Of a stretch of DNA of 64,000 bases, positions 1 through 11,091 are shown in pieces; within the stretch, counting starts at the first letter, position 1, and the number at the start of each line of letters is the position of its first letter. This stretch comes from Excoecaria cochinchinensis (taxonomy: Eukaryota > Streptophyta > Magnoliopsida > Malpighiales > Euphorbiaceae). The position numbers were made by a program, and so were the translations under genes. The stretch is from the NCBI GenBank assembly GCA_947683425.1, contig CANTUQ010000020.1:6699001-6763000 (forward strand), read 5' to 3'. The notes beneath the pieces were generated by a model, which was not told where the DNA came from, ran no database searches, and saw nothing but the letters and a program-made list of their open reading frames with translations.

Positions 1-1089
1 CCCCAACCTCAGCCCGAGCCTCAGCCAGAGCACCAGCCTCTACATCCAGAGCCAGAGCCTCAGCCTCAGACTGTGCCACCGCCGCAGCAGCAAGAGCAGC
101 CCAGGACCCTATCGAACTTCGATATAGAGATCACGATGGATGATCTTTTTGCTGCCTCACCAGCATCCCGAGCACCGACTCTTATCCCATCGCCGGGCTT
201 CAGAGTGCATAGGATTACTCACGGGCCCCCCGAGAGGTATCACCCTTATTCTAGAGGCGACCCGGGGGCATCCACCTCTACAGCACTGCCTCTAGAGCCA
301 CCACAACAGCAGCCAGCATAGCCCGACTTCTCTCAGCTCCTCACCTCCATGTTCGCAGCTTTAGAGCGACGACAGGATGAGAGGGACAGAGCTATTCATG
401 AGAGGTTGGACCACCAGCAGGCTGCTATTCAGGAGCAGTCCCAGTCAGTGGAGCAGTTGGCCCGAGAGCAGGCTGGCTACATTGAGCATACTACGCGGGA
501 GCAGGCTCGGGTTATGGATGCTTTCAGGGATGAGCAGGCTCGGGTCGTAGAGACCCTCAGAGGTGAGCAGTTGAGGCTGATTGAGCAGGTTGCTCAGGGT
601 TAGAGGGAGCTCAGACAGCAACTCGCTCATGATTTGAGGACGTCACAGGACCAGGTGTCTCAGAGGGTTGACATGACCCTGCAGATGATTGACGAGTCAC
701 TTGACTCTCTGAGATCCCGCGTCCAGGCGATAGAGGGGATACTCCCACCTTTGTCTCAAACCATGAGGGAGTTCAGGGACCAGACAGAGCAGCGCCTAGA
801 GCACATGAAGGGGGCCGCCAGCTAGCAGACCACTCAGTTGAGCAAGGCATTCAAGAAGTTGGGAGGCACAGTATCAGAGACATTGGAGTTCATCAGGACC
901 TGCACCCAGCCTTTCTTAGATGGCCACGCTCAGATCCGATTCAGGCAGGCCCACGATGCCGAGGCAGGACCCTCCACAGCTCAGCCTCCACCTCCGGCAC
1001 GGCCAGCTCCGCCTCCACCTCCGCCCGGGACAGTGCATATATCGGATGATGAGGGCCCTGATGAGCCCTCTGACTACACTCCTCTATGA
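1..1089 (+). pseudogene. Retroelement coiled-coil ORF, C-terminal half (element D)
   Basis: A single reading frame runs from the window edge to a TGA at about 1087, broken by in-frame TAG codons near 319, 601 and 823. It encodes a Pro/Gln/Glu-rich segment, a short acidic motif (TMDDLF), a Ser/Thr/Pro-rich linker containing HPYSRGD, then a long helical region with 11-residue repeats starting EQA, and an acidic tail (ISDDEGPDEP). The same architecture and many identical words (HPYSRGD, RTSQDQV, LQMIDESLDSL) occur in the minus-strand gene at 22790-24885, so this is the C-terminal part of the same family. The N-terminal domain lies left of the window. Function is unknown; by position it is an accessory ORF of a Tat-type element. 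The aligned copy has Gln at the first TAG, so that stop at least looks like mutational decay. Confidence 0.75.
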
Positions 1090-1412
1090 CGTTCAGGGAG
1101 TCATATTTTTTTTGTATATTTATACTTTGTATATACGTTGTACAAAATAGATATTTTTAGTGAAAAACTTTTATTTTCAAAATTTATGATTCATTCACAT
1201 AGCAGATGAATATATACCTTCACAATCACTCATACTCTAAAACAAAAATGGTGAAAAAATGATGAATAACAACTCAATAAAAAAGAACAAATGAAACATG
1301 GCATAACAGATAAAAGCGAAAATCCCGCCATTAATAAAAAGGTTAAAAGATGACCACTTGAACATGAACTAACAAAACCTTTTATCACACAGGTACAGAG
1401 AATATCGCTTCA
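1090..1412 (+). other. 3' untranslated segment of element D
   Basis: AT-rich sequence with no open frame of note. The stretch after the stop, including gtatatacgttgtacaaa, is recognisable again on the minus strand at about 22680-22720 behind the homologous gene of element C, so it is a conserved 3' flank of the accessory ORF. Confidence 0.6.
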
Positions 1413-2022
1413 CTTCAGATCGAAGCTGCAGTTAAAGAAACACTGCTCTTCACCAAACCGGGATTGTAGCCAAAGCCTGCTACATCTCACAGTTCGCGCG
1501 GCAGCCAGAGAGTGCTACGCACCTTGCAGATCGAATGGGGGTTAGCAAGGGAACTTTAGATCGAAGCTGCAGTTAAAGAAACACTGCTCTTCACCAAACC
1601 GGGATTGTAGCCAAAGCCTGCTACATCTCACAGTTTGCGCGGCAGCCAGAGAGTGCTACACACCTTGCAGATCGAATGGGGGTTAGCAAGGGAACTTCAG
1701 ATCGAAGCTGCAGTTAAAGAAACACTGCTCTTCACCAAACCGGGATTGTAGCCAAAGCTTGCTACATCTCACAGTTCGCGCGGCAGCCAGAGAGTGCTAC
1801 GCACCTTGCAGATCGAATGGGGGTTAGCAAGGGAACTTCAGATCGAAGCTGTAGTTAAAGAAACACTGCTCTTCACCAAACCGGGATTGTAGCCAAAGCC
1901 TGCTACATCTCACAGTTCGCGCGGCAGCTAGAGAGTGCTACGCACCTTGCAGATCGAATGGGGGTTAGCAAGGGAACTTCAGATCGAAGCTGCAGTTAAA
2001 GAAATACTGCTTTTCACCAGAT
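1413..2022 (+). repeat. 141-bp tandem array, about 4.3 copies
   Basis: Units begin at 1413, 1554, 1695, 1836 and 1977, each exactly 141 bp apart and starting cttcagatcgaagctg (one copy has ctttag). The last copy is partial. Copies differ by only a few substitutions. The array ends about 210 bp before the PPT, the usual place for such arrays in Tat elements. Confidence 0.95.
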
Positions 2023-2231
2023 CAAGTCAGTAGTTAGAGAATGCTACGTCTCACCAACACCTACAAGTCGAGACGAGATTGGTAGGGGTATCTTCGCATC
2101 GCCGAACAGACCGAGACGAGGTCTACCCAGATAAAGGCGCGAAAGGTAAGAACCGTCGCATGTACGCCTTCTTTCTTTCTGTCATTTCTCTGAGTTTTGG
2201 CTTCTCTAGGCACTCGTGCACTAGTCTTCCC

Positions 2232-2246
2232 AAAACTGGGGGCAAC
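2232..2246 (+). promoter_or_regulatory. Polypurine tract of element D
   Basis: AAAACTGGGGGCAAC lies immediately before the LTR start TGTAAGCACC at 2247. The same purine motif precedes the 3' LTRs of elements A and B. It primes plus-strand synthesis in LTR retrotransposons. Confidence 0.85.
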
Positions 2247-4236
2247 TGTAAGCACCGTGTCCCGGAGCGGTCCGGATCAGAGGTTACCCTGTGATGAAAT
2301 CAGTATCCTAGCCTGTATAAATGGTTTGGATTTGGGGGTTTTAGTCCTGCGTTCCACGAGAAATGAGTCTTTTTACCTTTCGTAGGTAGAGGGGGAGAAA
2401 ATGGGGGTTTTTTCGAGTCAAAAAGCTTTTTTTCCTCCACGGACGGCCAGCCTGTCTGTGAAGTCAGCCCGTCGCTTGGGGTCACCGACGGCTTGTGGTA
2501 TTTTTCGACGCCCGTCGGAAAGTCACCGCCCCTGTCAGAACGCCGCCTGGTTTCCCAGAGTATGCAACCTTTCTAACGCCCGTCAGTGGATGTGGTAGGG
2601 CCGTCAGACGAATCCTTATGTCAGAAGGATTCTTCCGACGCCTGCCTCTATACACCGACGCCCGTCGGTCGTGTCTGGCTTATAAAAGCTCCGAATTTTC
2701 AATAGAAAACGGTTCCAAAACTTTTTGAAGAGGGGAAACTCTGCCCAAATTCAAGCATATTTTCTCTCTCTTCCAGCAAACACATTTCATAAAGAAATTT
2801 ATTTCAAAAGAGGATCAAATCCATCAAAAGGGACTAAAAATGAATTAGTTTTCCTTTAGATTTTGATTCCAAATACAATACTTTGAAGGTTTGAGAAGGA
2901 AGTAATCTGATTTCCTCTTTTTCAATCCTTCATCTTGCTTTTCGTGGAACACGCGGGGCTCTAATCAACACAAGAATTTCACCCAAAGCGATTATCTGAG
3001 GGTAAATATTCCGGATTCCTTCTCCATATCATTACTTGATTTTATTGTAAAATCTCTTTTTGGCCTTAAAAGGATTTTTTCTCTTTCTATTTTTTCGGAG
3101 ACAGTGGTGACCGACGGGTCATCTCTATCACTGACGCCCGTCGGTCACCTCATCTACAGACGCCCTCCTTTTGAGTGACAGACGGACATGTCGGTCATCT
3201 TGACTGACGCCCGTCGGTCACCTAAAAGAGGCCGTCGGTGGGTCTGTCTCTTCCCTTTTAAACGATTTTCTATCTTTTTCAAGTCCCTTTGGATTCCCAC
3301 ATATTGATTGTATGTATATTGACATCTTTTAACTTTCTATGAGTGTATATTGATTCTCTTGGACTATCCCGAGCTTGAGCGGCTACCTACTATATTCGAA
3401 GGATTTTCGTCCAGTTTAGTTTCCTAATCCTTTTGATTATTTCCTTCATTTGTTATTCATTGATTATTCTATGTATATGGATGTACTCTTTTCATATCTC
3501 ATTAATGTATAAAAATGACTCAATGTTTTATATTCAATAAAATGAGGTTTACACAAAGGCAAAGGGGTCCAATGCCCCATTTTTATCCAATAAAAATTAT
3601 CACGAACAAAAATATCCAATTTTGATAATGATGCATGCGAGGACCAAAGTCCTCAAAACAAACAATGCCCCGATTCGTGTATATATCGCACATTTATAAA
3701 GGGAGTTGTATTCCGCTCCTTGTATTATTGTAATTTATCCTCTTTTGATATTTACTTGCTCATTTATGGCTTTCCAAACATGAATAAATGCGCCTTTAAT
3801 AAATTGCATCGTGTGGAGGGAGAGCGAATTAATGATAATTTAAAATTTGATCATAAAGTAATCGAGGTAGAAATAGATGAGAAATCCCGGACCCGGCTCT
3901 GGTCTTTGGGCTCAAAGAGGCTAGAGGTCTACCCTCCAAGACACCTTTTTGTGCCACGAGACTTTAGCGCTAATCCTAGGCTCCTTAGGGCGAGAAGTTT
4001 ACCTTCAAGGACCCCTCTAGCTGGCCCAAAATGGATACCAAGCGCAGTCTTAGACTCTCCGAGGCATGAGTAACTTTCCCAATGTTCTATTGGGTGGCGA
4101 CTCCATGAAACCTCCTTGTTGCCCAACATAGACGCACTTGCGATTTATTGCAAGCTGTCAACGGACCCACAAATGCCCCGATCGCCCTCGTGCGGGCGGT
4201 CCCATGGGCGGCCGCGGGGATCTGGCGCGCGTCACA
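2247..4236 (+). mobile_element. 3' LTR of element D (1990 bp)
   Basis: Starts TGTAAGCACCGTGTCCCGG and ends GCGCGCGTCACA. It contains several copies of a GACGCCCGTCGG word around a TATA box, a region shared in gist with the other Tat LTRs (caaggacttt...gtcccg...), and the internal word TGGCGACTCCA at 4095-4105. The PPT directly upstream fixes it as a 3' LTR. It abuts the F-box gene, whose stop codon is 46 bp away. Confidence 0.88.
2681..2688 (+). promoter_or_regulatory. TATA box of LTR D
   Basis: TATAAAAG preceded by copies of the GACGCCCGTCGG word at 2506 and 2656. This is the best Pol II core promoter candidate in the LTR and would mark the U3/R border roughly 30 bp downstream. As a 3' LTR it could drive transcription into the F-box gene antisense to it. 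Confidence 0.55.
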
Positions 4237-4282
4237 GCAGGCAAGGAGATGTATGTTACTATTGGAATATTTATGATAATTT

Positions 4283-4535
4283 TTACTCAATCCGAGCACA
4301 TTTAGCATCTGTTGATGCAACCTCAAGGTCCCCAATGAAGAAAAGGATTTTGTCCAGTGGACCTTGGCACCACGATTCCTCATCTTTCATTGATCTATCT
4401 CCCACAAGATGCCCTATCGAACTACGAGGAATAATAGCGGTCCTTTTACTTTGTCTCCTCAAACCCAAATATCGTTGGATTTCTCCTTGGTGAACAAGGT
4501 AGTAGTCACCACCTTCTTTGATTATTTTCAACCCC
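4283..4535 (-). CDS. F-box gene exon 3 (C-terminal coding exon)
   Basis: The acceptor is the AG complementary to 4536-4537 (GCACGAGCAG). The exon opens with GLKII and closes with ...ARIE and TAA at 4285-4283. The open frame extends past the acceptor into intron sequence, but the exon 2/exon 3 join gives an uninterrupted VGLGLKII. It contains LVHQGEIQ and the conserved C-terminal LFFIGDLEVAS. No stops or frameshifts. Confidence 0.88.
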
Positions 4536-4642
4536 CTGCTCGTGCAAATTAGCGGCACTATACATTCGGTCAAGGTGCGAGTACAATTCTTATCAATTTT
4601 CAGACACTGCAAATCATACTGACAAATATTTGCTCCATCTAT

Positions 4643-5405
4643 ATGCACTACAAGAAAAATAGCTTTTCCCGACGGAAATTCCCGACGGAAAATAAGGAAT
4701 TTCCATCGGGAAACTAAATTGCCGACGAAAATTCATTCCGTCGGCAATTTAGTCGTAGGCAAATTTCCCGACGGAAAAAAAATTTCCGTCGGTAAATTTA
4801 CCGACGGAAATTAAATTTCCGTCGGTAATTACCGACGGAAATTGGTAAAATTACCGACGGAAATTGATTTTCCGTCGGTAATTCCCGACGGAAATTTAAT
4901 TTCCGTCGGGAAATTTTACAAATTAAAAAAAAATAATAATAATAACAATACAAATTATAAATAAATAATAATAATAATAACAATACAAATTATAAATAAA
5001 TAATAATAATAACAATACAATTAACATAAATAAATAATAATAATAACAATACAAATTATAAATAAATAATAATAATAACAATACAATTAACATAAATAAA
5101 TAATAATAATAATAACAATACAAATTATAAATAAATAATAATAATAACAATACAAATTAACATAATAATAATAACATGTTGAATAATAATAATAATAATA
5201 TGTTGAATAATAATAATAACTAAAATTAACACTAATTAACAATAATAATCATAATATGAAAAATTCTATTAATAAATTTAATAACAATAAAGTTTTAAGA
5301 AATATAAATTTAAACAATAATTAAAATTTACCAATATTCATCTAACATAAATAAAATAATAATAATATTAATAATAATAATAATTCTTATTATACCCAAT
5401 TAACA

Positions 5406-5450
<45 letters not shown>

Positions 5451-5711
5451 AGAGAGAGGCAGATCGGTACCTGGCACCGGAGGAGGAGGAGAGGTGGTCG
5501 GCGGCGACTGGGCAGAGGGCAGAAACGGGGAGAGGAGAGGGAGGAGAGAGAAAGAGAGAGAGAGAGAAAGAGAGAAAGAGAGAAGGGAAGGAGGAGCGGG
5601 AAAAGAGGGAGGGAGGGGAGGGAGGGGAGGCCGATCGGCGCCGGAGGGAGGGGGAGGGGCGGTGGTCGGCGGCGACTGGGCAGAGGGCAGAAACGGGGAG
5701 AGGAGAGGGAG

Positions 5712-5746
<35 letters not shown>

Positions 5747-6439
5747 GGGGAGGAGCGGGAAAAGAGGGAGGGAGGGGAGGGAGGGTGCGCCGATCGGCGC
5801 CGGAGGGAGGGGGAGGGGCGGTGGTCGGCGGCGGCTGGGCAGAGGGAGGAGAGACGGGGCGAGGAGAGGGAGAAGAGAGAAAGAGAGAGAAGAGAGAGAG
5901 AGAGAAAAAAAGAGAGGGAAATGAATTTTAATTTAACTTTAGCGACGGAAAGCATCTTCCGTCGCTAAAAAAAGGGAGGGAAATGAAATTTAATTTAACT
6001 TTAGCGACGGAAAGCATATTCCGTCGCTAAAAAGAGAGGGAAATTAATTTTTTTTATCTTTAACGACGGAAACCATAATCCGTCGCTAAAAATAGCGACG
6101 GATTATTCAAACCGTCGCTAATTTTAGCGACGGTTTTTTTACTCCGTCGCTAAAAATACAATTAAGTTTTTTTTTATTATTTTCAGCGACGGAAACTAAT
6201 TTCCGTCGCTATTTTTAGCGACGGTTTATAAAAACCGTCGCAAATATCGGTCGGCAATTTTGGTGGGAAAACTTGGCGCCATTTTTAGCGACGGATTTTA
6301 TTTTCCGTCGCTATTTACCGACGGAAATTGAATTCCGTCGCTAATTAGCGACGGACAATAAAATCCGTCGCTATTTAGCGACGGAAATGACTCCGTCGCT
6401 AAATTTCCGTCGCTATTTTGTCACTTTCTTGTAGTGATG
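4643..6439. mobile_element. Non-autonomous CACTA transposon in F-box intron 2
   Basis: The element proper is 4646-6436 (1791 bp) with terminal inverted repeats CACTACAAGAAA / TTTCTTGTAGTG and a 3-bp target duplication atg (4643-4645 and 6437-6439), diagnostic of CACTA/EnSpm elements. Subterminal arrays on the left use the word CCGACGGAAA in both orientations (about 4670-4915); those on the right use AGCGACGGAAA (about 5940-6415). The middle holds AAT-rich microsatellite (4925-5450) and three GA-rich repeats. No transposase is encoded, so it needs a CACTA transposase in trans. The apparent ORFs inside are low-complexity. Confidence 0.93.
5460..5935. repeat. GA-rich tandem repeat inside the CACTA element
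   Basis: Three copies of a GGTGGTCGGCGGCG block followed by gcagagggcagaaacgggg-type sequence start near 5492, 5661 and 5820 (spacing about 160-170 bp), embedded in GAGA tracts. Polypurine on the plus strand. Confidence 0.85.
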
Positions 6440-7100
6440 ATTCACAAACTTTTTGCTTCATTTTTGTTTTGTTTGTCTGAAGCAAGGTTTTGAATTCACA
6501 AGCTTACAATTCTGGAGAAAACTCCAATACTATAAAGCTATAGCTCACCGATATGTGATGCACACTTAACGCAATTGTTTTATGAAGATATGCGTAGGCT
6601 GAGAAAAAGCCTGAGAACCTTTTTCCTTCAAAATTGAAAAGCGCTTGAGATCCATTTGATCTTAGAAATTGCCTGTTCTCCACCAGGATATAGTAAAACT
6701 ATAGCAAAGTAATTGCAAATAAAACCTTGGTGGTACTCAAATAAAATACAATAGGAAGTCAAAAGATATTGATTTTGGATTATAAGGGTTAAAATTATCC
6801 CATAAAATTCGACGAAAATTGGACAGTCCCTTGAAATTTCCAAGAAATCCACACATTCTAAAAATGGATTCTAAACTATATTTGCAAACTGAGAATATCA
6901 TTTTTCATTCTAAGTTCATTGCCCCATAGCCAAAATTGCAAACACAAGATTAGCCTATCTAAATTTGTGCATGCACTTTATCCATCCATGTCCGAAGCAT
7001 TAAGCATTCAATCAATATATGTTTGTGAAGATGCAATTAGGAGTATCCGTCATATGGGCATAACTTCAATATATAAAATAAGATATGGATTTCAACTTAC
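6440..7100 (-). other. F-box intron 2, gene-proximal part
   Basis: Rest of intron 2 (the whole intron is 4536-7100). The donor is GTAAGT just below 7101. AT-rich, and nothing else recognisable. Confidence 0.75.
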
Positions 7101-7260
7101 AATCCAACGCGATCACAACGATCTTGCACCTCATACACATCTTTCCATGATTTTGAGTCAATAGGAGCAAAGAATGAAGCTCGATCTCCTCCCCATCTAT
7201 CCTTGAAAAGATTTGACCATAGATCATTGTCTGACGCCAATGACTTCCACTTCTTGCACA
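7101..7260 (-). CDS. F-box gene exon 2
   Basis: 160 nt. The acceptor is TTGTAAAG before TGTGCAAG and the donor is GATT/GTAAGT. It encodes VCKKWKSLASDNDLW through RWGGD to DVYEVQDRCDRVGL without stops, matching the second half of an F-box and the conserved region behind it. Confidence 0.9.
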
Positions 7261-8273
7261 CTTTACAAGAGAAAAAAAGTTGCAATGTCAATAATATTTT
7301 ACTAAAATCAAGTTAATCCAGCAAAATAAGGAGGGGTTAAAAAGACAAACTAATATGATGCAATTCCCACATAAAAAACTAAGAGCTATAAGTTCCAAAG
7401 TTACAGAAAGGGAATTAATATATTATTCTTTTCTCTATGAATGTTTAGATCCTCCATAGATGTATTTTAATTATGGCCATGCTTAAAAAAGATAATAAAT
7501 TGACAAATAGTCTCTTCTGTAGCTGCATCCTGCATTCATGGTAGTACAAGAACTGAAAGACATTAATAAATAAAGGATAATACATCATTTTTTCCCGAAC
7601 TAACACCTTTTACCAAATTAATTTTTTAAATTAATCAAGTAACGAATAACCCTTAAACTTGTTTAAAATATAAATAATATCCAAATAATATTAAAAATAA
7701 TAGTATCCCTTATTAAAAAAAATTATCAGATGTGGTTTTCACACAATTTTTAATAAGTTTACACCCGAAGTTTAGAGAGAATTCATGTATTATTCCATAA
7801 ATAAATGATAATAAAAGAATCCATAAAAAAAAAAGTGATAATAAAAGAAGAGGTAAAGAGGGTTTGAAAAACAAAATTGGCCAAACTCAACAAGCAATCA
7901 ACATAATTATTAAAGTTAGATCATCTTCTTAAAAAAAAAGGGAACTATTTTGCAAGATTTAATTGAAGTTCAGAAGGCTGGAGCAATAAGACAGCTGAAA
8001 ATACACTTAAACCAGTGGCCAATATCATCAATCAGCAATATCTATCTGATGGGATATGCCATTATCTTTCAGCATGATTGAATTACTTCTTTTACCGGAC
8101 TATAATTTCACAATTCAAGAAGGTATCTAAAAAAATTTGTCAAAATTTCCAGAAAAAAAAACTTGTCCAGAATTGAAAACCCAGCAAGTCAAATATGACA
8201 AATTTGATATGGGGTACTTAAAAAAAAATTAAATCAAAGAGAACCAAAATTAGAATGAATGGAGTAATTTGAC
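7261..8273 (-). other. F-box intron 1
   Basis: GT-AG intron of 1013 bp, AT-rich. The donor GTCAAATT follows CAACTAG at 8274. No element boundaries or ORFs are apparent. Confidence 0.8.
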
Positions 8274-8376
8274 CTAGTTGAGCAGTTGCGAGATTGTGGT
8301 GATCCAACCAATAAAAAATCTTGAGGCAGAGATCTGCTGGGAAAGTGAATGCCCGTTGGAGTATGATTTTGGAGGA
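8274..8376 (-). CDS. F-box gene exon 1, main part
   Basis: Encodes SSKIILQRAFTF and the start of the F-box (LCLKIFYWLDHHNLATAQL). It stops abruptly at the LTR of element A at 8377. Bases 8372-8376 are the left copy of the target duplication gagga. The missing first codons are at 22395-22415. Confidence 0.88.
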
Positions 8377-8810
8377 TGTAGACACCGGGTCCCGAGTCCG
8401 GCATAAAATGAAAATGGTGATTTTTGATCCTTGATTATTCCCTCCGAAAAAAAAATGGAAAAAATAATATATAATAAATATGTGTGTGAAATTAAAAATT
8501 AATTAGTTAATGTAGTTAGTTACTTGAGTAATTAATATTATTGTGTGATTAAAGTGCATGTGTAATTAAAGTTTAAAATGTATAATTAATTAGATAAATA
8601 TTTATATATATATATATGTGATAATTTAAATGGATTAAATGTTTAATTAATTAGATAAATTATATATCAAGTGGATTAATTATATTAATGTGTGATGTTT
8701 AATTAATATGTAATGTTTAAATTAATTAATTAATGTGTGTTATTTGAATTAAGAAAAGGAGGGAATTATGGAGGAAATTACCATGTGCACCCTTAGCCCT
8801 AATTTGAGGG

Positions 8811-8818
8811 TATAAATA
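8811..8818 (+). promoter_or_regulatory. TATA box of 5' LTR A
   Basis: TATAAATA in a low-complexity setting, 435 bp into the LTR; the same box is at 20122-20129 in the 3' LTR. Probably sets the R start. Confidence 0.6.
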
Positions 8819-9529
8819 GAAAATGATGAGCAAAAACAAGGGGGGCTCTCTCGGCTGAACGAAAAAATGGATGAAGAAATTGAAAGAAAATTGAGAAAAT
8901 AAGAAAAAGAGAGAACAAGAGAGAGCAAGGGGCTCGGCAGATAAAGAAAGAAGACCAAAAAAAAAGAAAAAAAAAGAGAGAAAGAAAAGAAAGAGAGAGC
9001 AGAGGGAAGCCGAGACCCAGAAAATCAAAGAAAAGAAAAGGAAAAGAGAGAAAATCAAAGGAATAGGAAGTGAGAGCAAAGAAAAACACAAAGGGACATT
9101 AAAGACACAAATAAATCAAACCAAAAGAAGGAAAAAGCCAAAGAAATCAAGGAAAGGAAAAGAAGACCCAGGGGAGACGGAGACGACGTCGGCGCCGGGG
9201 AGAAAAGAGAAAAAGAGGAAGAAAAGAAGGAGGCAGCGCCGGCCACCTGCGGCTGAGGGGGACCACACGCGCGGCGGCGCTGCCATCGGGGGGTCTGGGC
9301 GCTTCTTCCGGTGGTCGTCCGCCACCGTCACTCGCCGGGGAAGGCCTCGTCGGAGGAGAACGCCGAAAGTAAACAAAAGAGGCTCCGACGCGATTTTCGG
9401 TCAGATCCGACGACGTTCCGGCGCGTGGCCACCGGATCCGGACTCCCGACGAGGCGATCTACGAGGCGGCGAGGGAGGTGTCGTCAACCGCCGCTCCGGC
9501 GGCCCTCTGGTGACTTCTCTCTCTCATTT

Positions 9530-9690
9530 TATATTATTATTATTAATATATTTATTATTTATTATTATTATTATTTATTATTATTATTATTTATTTAATA
9601 TTCTGTTTTTATTATTTATTTAATTTTTTGTGTTATAGTAATATTATTATTATTAATATATTTATTATTTATTGTTATTATTATTATTTA

Positions 9691-9729
<39 letters not shown>

Positions 9730-10250
9730 CATTAATATTATTATTATTATCTAATTTGTGTTAAATTTATGTATATTATTATTTAATTGATTTGTGATTA
9801 TTATTATTTAATTTTATGTTTTATTATTATTATAATTATTGATTATTGTTATAATTGTTGTTAATATGATTATCATTTTTTAATATATTATTATTATTGT
9901 GGTATTGTATTATTATTGACATTTATTATGTTTATTATAATTAATATTTACTATTATCATTATATTTATTTAGTATTATCTATTATTATTGATTATTATT
10001 AATATTGAGATTATATTATTGTTATTGTTGTGTGAATATTATTATATTGTTGATATTATGATTATTGTCATATTAATATTATATCATTTATTATCCTCAA
10101 TGTTATTATTTTATGTTTAATGCATTTCATAATTATTATTATTGTTAATATATTATTATAACTTGGTTCATATCTATTATTATTTTATAATATTGTTGTT
10201 TATATTATTATTATTATTATTGGCTTTTATCACTATAATTGTCATTTACA
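9530..10250 (+). repeat. ATT-type microsatellite in LTR A
   Basis: Imperfect (ATT)n with scattered interruptions; the same tract is at about 20850-21530 in the 3' LTR, where small length differences account for most of the LTR size difference. Confidence 0.85.
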
Positions 10251-11091
10251 TGCATTAATCTCATTTCCACCACACCAAATTAAATATCAATTATTTAATT
10301 ATTTATTCATTCATTTACTTATCATTAATTTAATTTAATCAATTATTAACATTAATTATTTTCTTCAATTTATTCTATTCAATTACTTATCTATTTATAT
10401 ATTTGTTTATTTATTTATCCATTACTAACTGATATTGATTTTGTGTTATGATTGTAACCACGAGTGGCACATGGCTGGGGTACGGTTGAGGTAGGTAAAT
10501 TAAGATTTATTTATCATTTATTATTTGAGAAATATGCAATTACTATTTTATTGTATTTTATGTATTTGCGGTATGTAATAATAAAATGATTTTCGACCGC
10601 TCTTAAAAAGAACCACCACACAAATGTTTTCTACCAAAATGAAATTTGTTAATAAAATTGGACCAATGTCCCGATTTTCACCCCAAAGCAAAGGTCGATT
10701 TGAGAACTCAAAACTTTTCATAAAAAGTAATTGGGAACCAATGTTCCCGCCTAAAAGAATAGCCCGATTTATGTATGTATTTTTATTATTTTTTATTGTT
10801 TCATATTTGTTTTTAGATAATTATAGTTATATTTTATTTACTGCTTTTTTATACGTGCTTGTAATGCGCTTTAATTTTATTGTATAATTTGCATGTGAGA
10901 GAAGAGATAAAATAATTCATCTTAAAAACCCATTCACATAATATTAAACAAATGTATGAATAAGAGTGAGGTCCCAAACTCTCTCTGGTTTTGGCCTCAT
11001 AAGGTTAGAATTACTTTTCCGATGTGTTATCGGGTGGCGACTCCATGATCCTGCCTTATGGTAGCCCGATAGACGGTGAGGTCGTCTACAG

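Larger units (their letters stand above)
1..4236 (+). mobile_element. Tat-lineage LTR retrotransposon D, 3' part only
   Basis: Plus-strand element entering from the left edge. In order it shows a coiled-coil ORF (1-1089), untranslated sequence, a 141-bp tandem array, a PPT at 2232-2246 and a 3' LTR at 2247-4236. The order matches the 3' end of element C on the other strand, and the LTR ends (TGTAAGCACC... / ...GCGTCACA) match those of C. The 3' target-site base group would be gcagg (4237-4241); its partner lies outside the window. gag-pol, if present, is also outside. Confidence 0.85.
8377..11090 (+). mobile_element. 5' LTR of element A
   Basis: Starts TGTAGACACCGGGTCCCGAG and ends GAGGTCGTCTACA. 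It contains a TATA box at 8811-8818 (TATAAATA), a GA-rich stretch after it, a GC-rich block (about 9170-9500) and ATT-type microsatellite (9530-10250). Near the end, at 11035-11045, TGGCGACTCCA repeats the core of the PBS. Poly-T/poly-Phe ORFs on the minus strand are artefacts of the GA-rich tract. Confidence 0.95.

Noticed and set aside
4283..4648. Treating the 121-codon frame as a complete small gene
   Set aside because: Its first 37 codons are intron. The acceptor at 4536-4537 and the exact join to exon 2 show it is the last exon of the F-box gene.
5368..5955. Overlapping 145- and 195-codon frames in the CACTA element
   Set aside because: GA/CT low-complexity sequence (Arg-Glu or Ser-Leu runs) in the repeat region; no protein-like composition.
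8726..9376. Phe/Leu/Ser-rich minus-strand frames in LTR A (also 20060-20688)
   Set aside because: Complement of a GA-rich LTR tract; occurs in both LTRs, with no homology and no start context.
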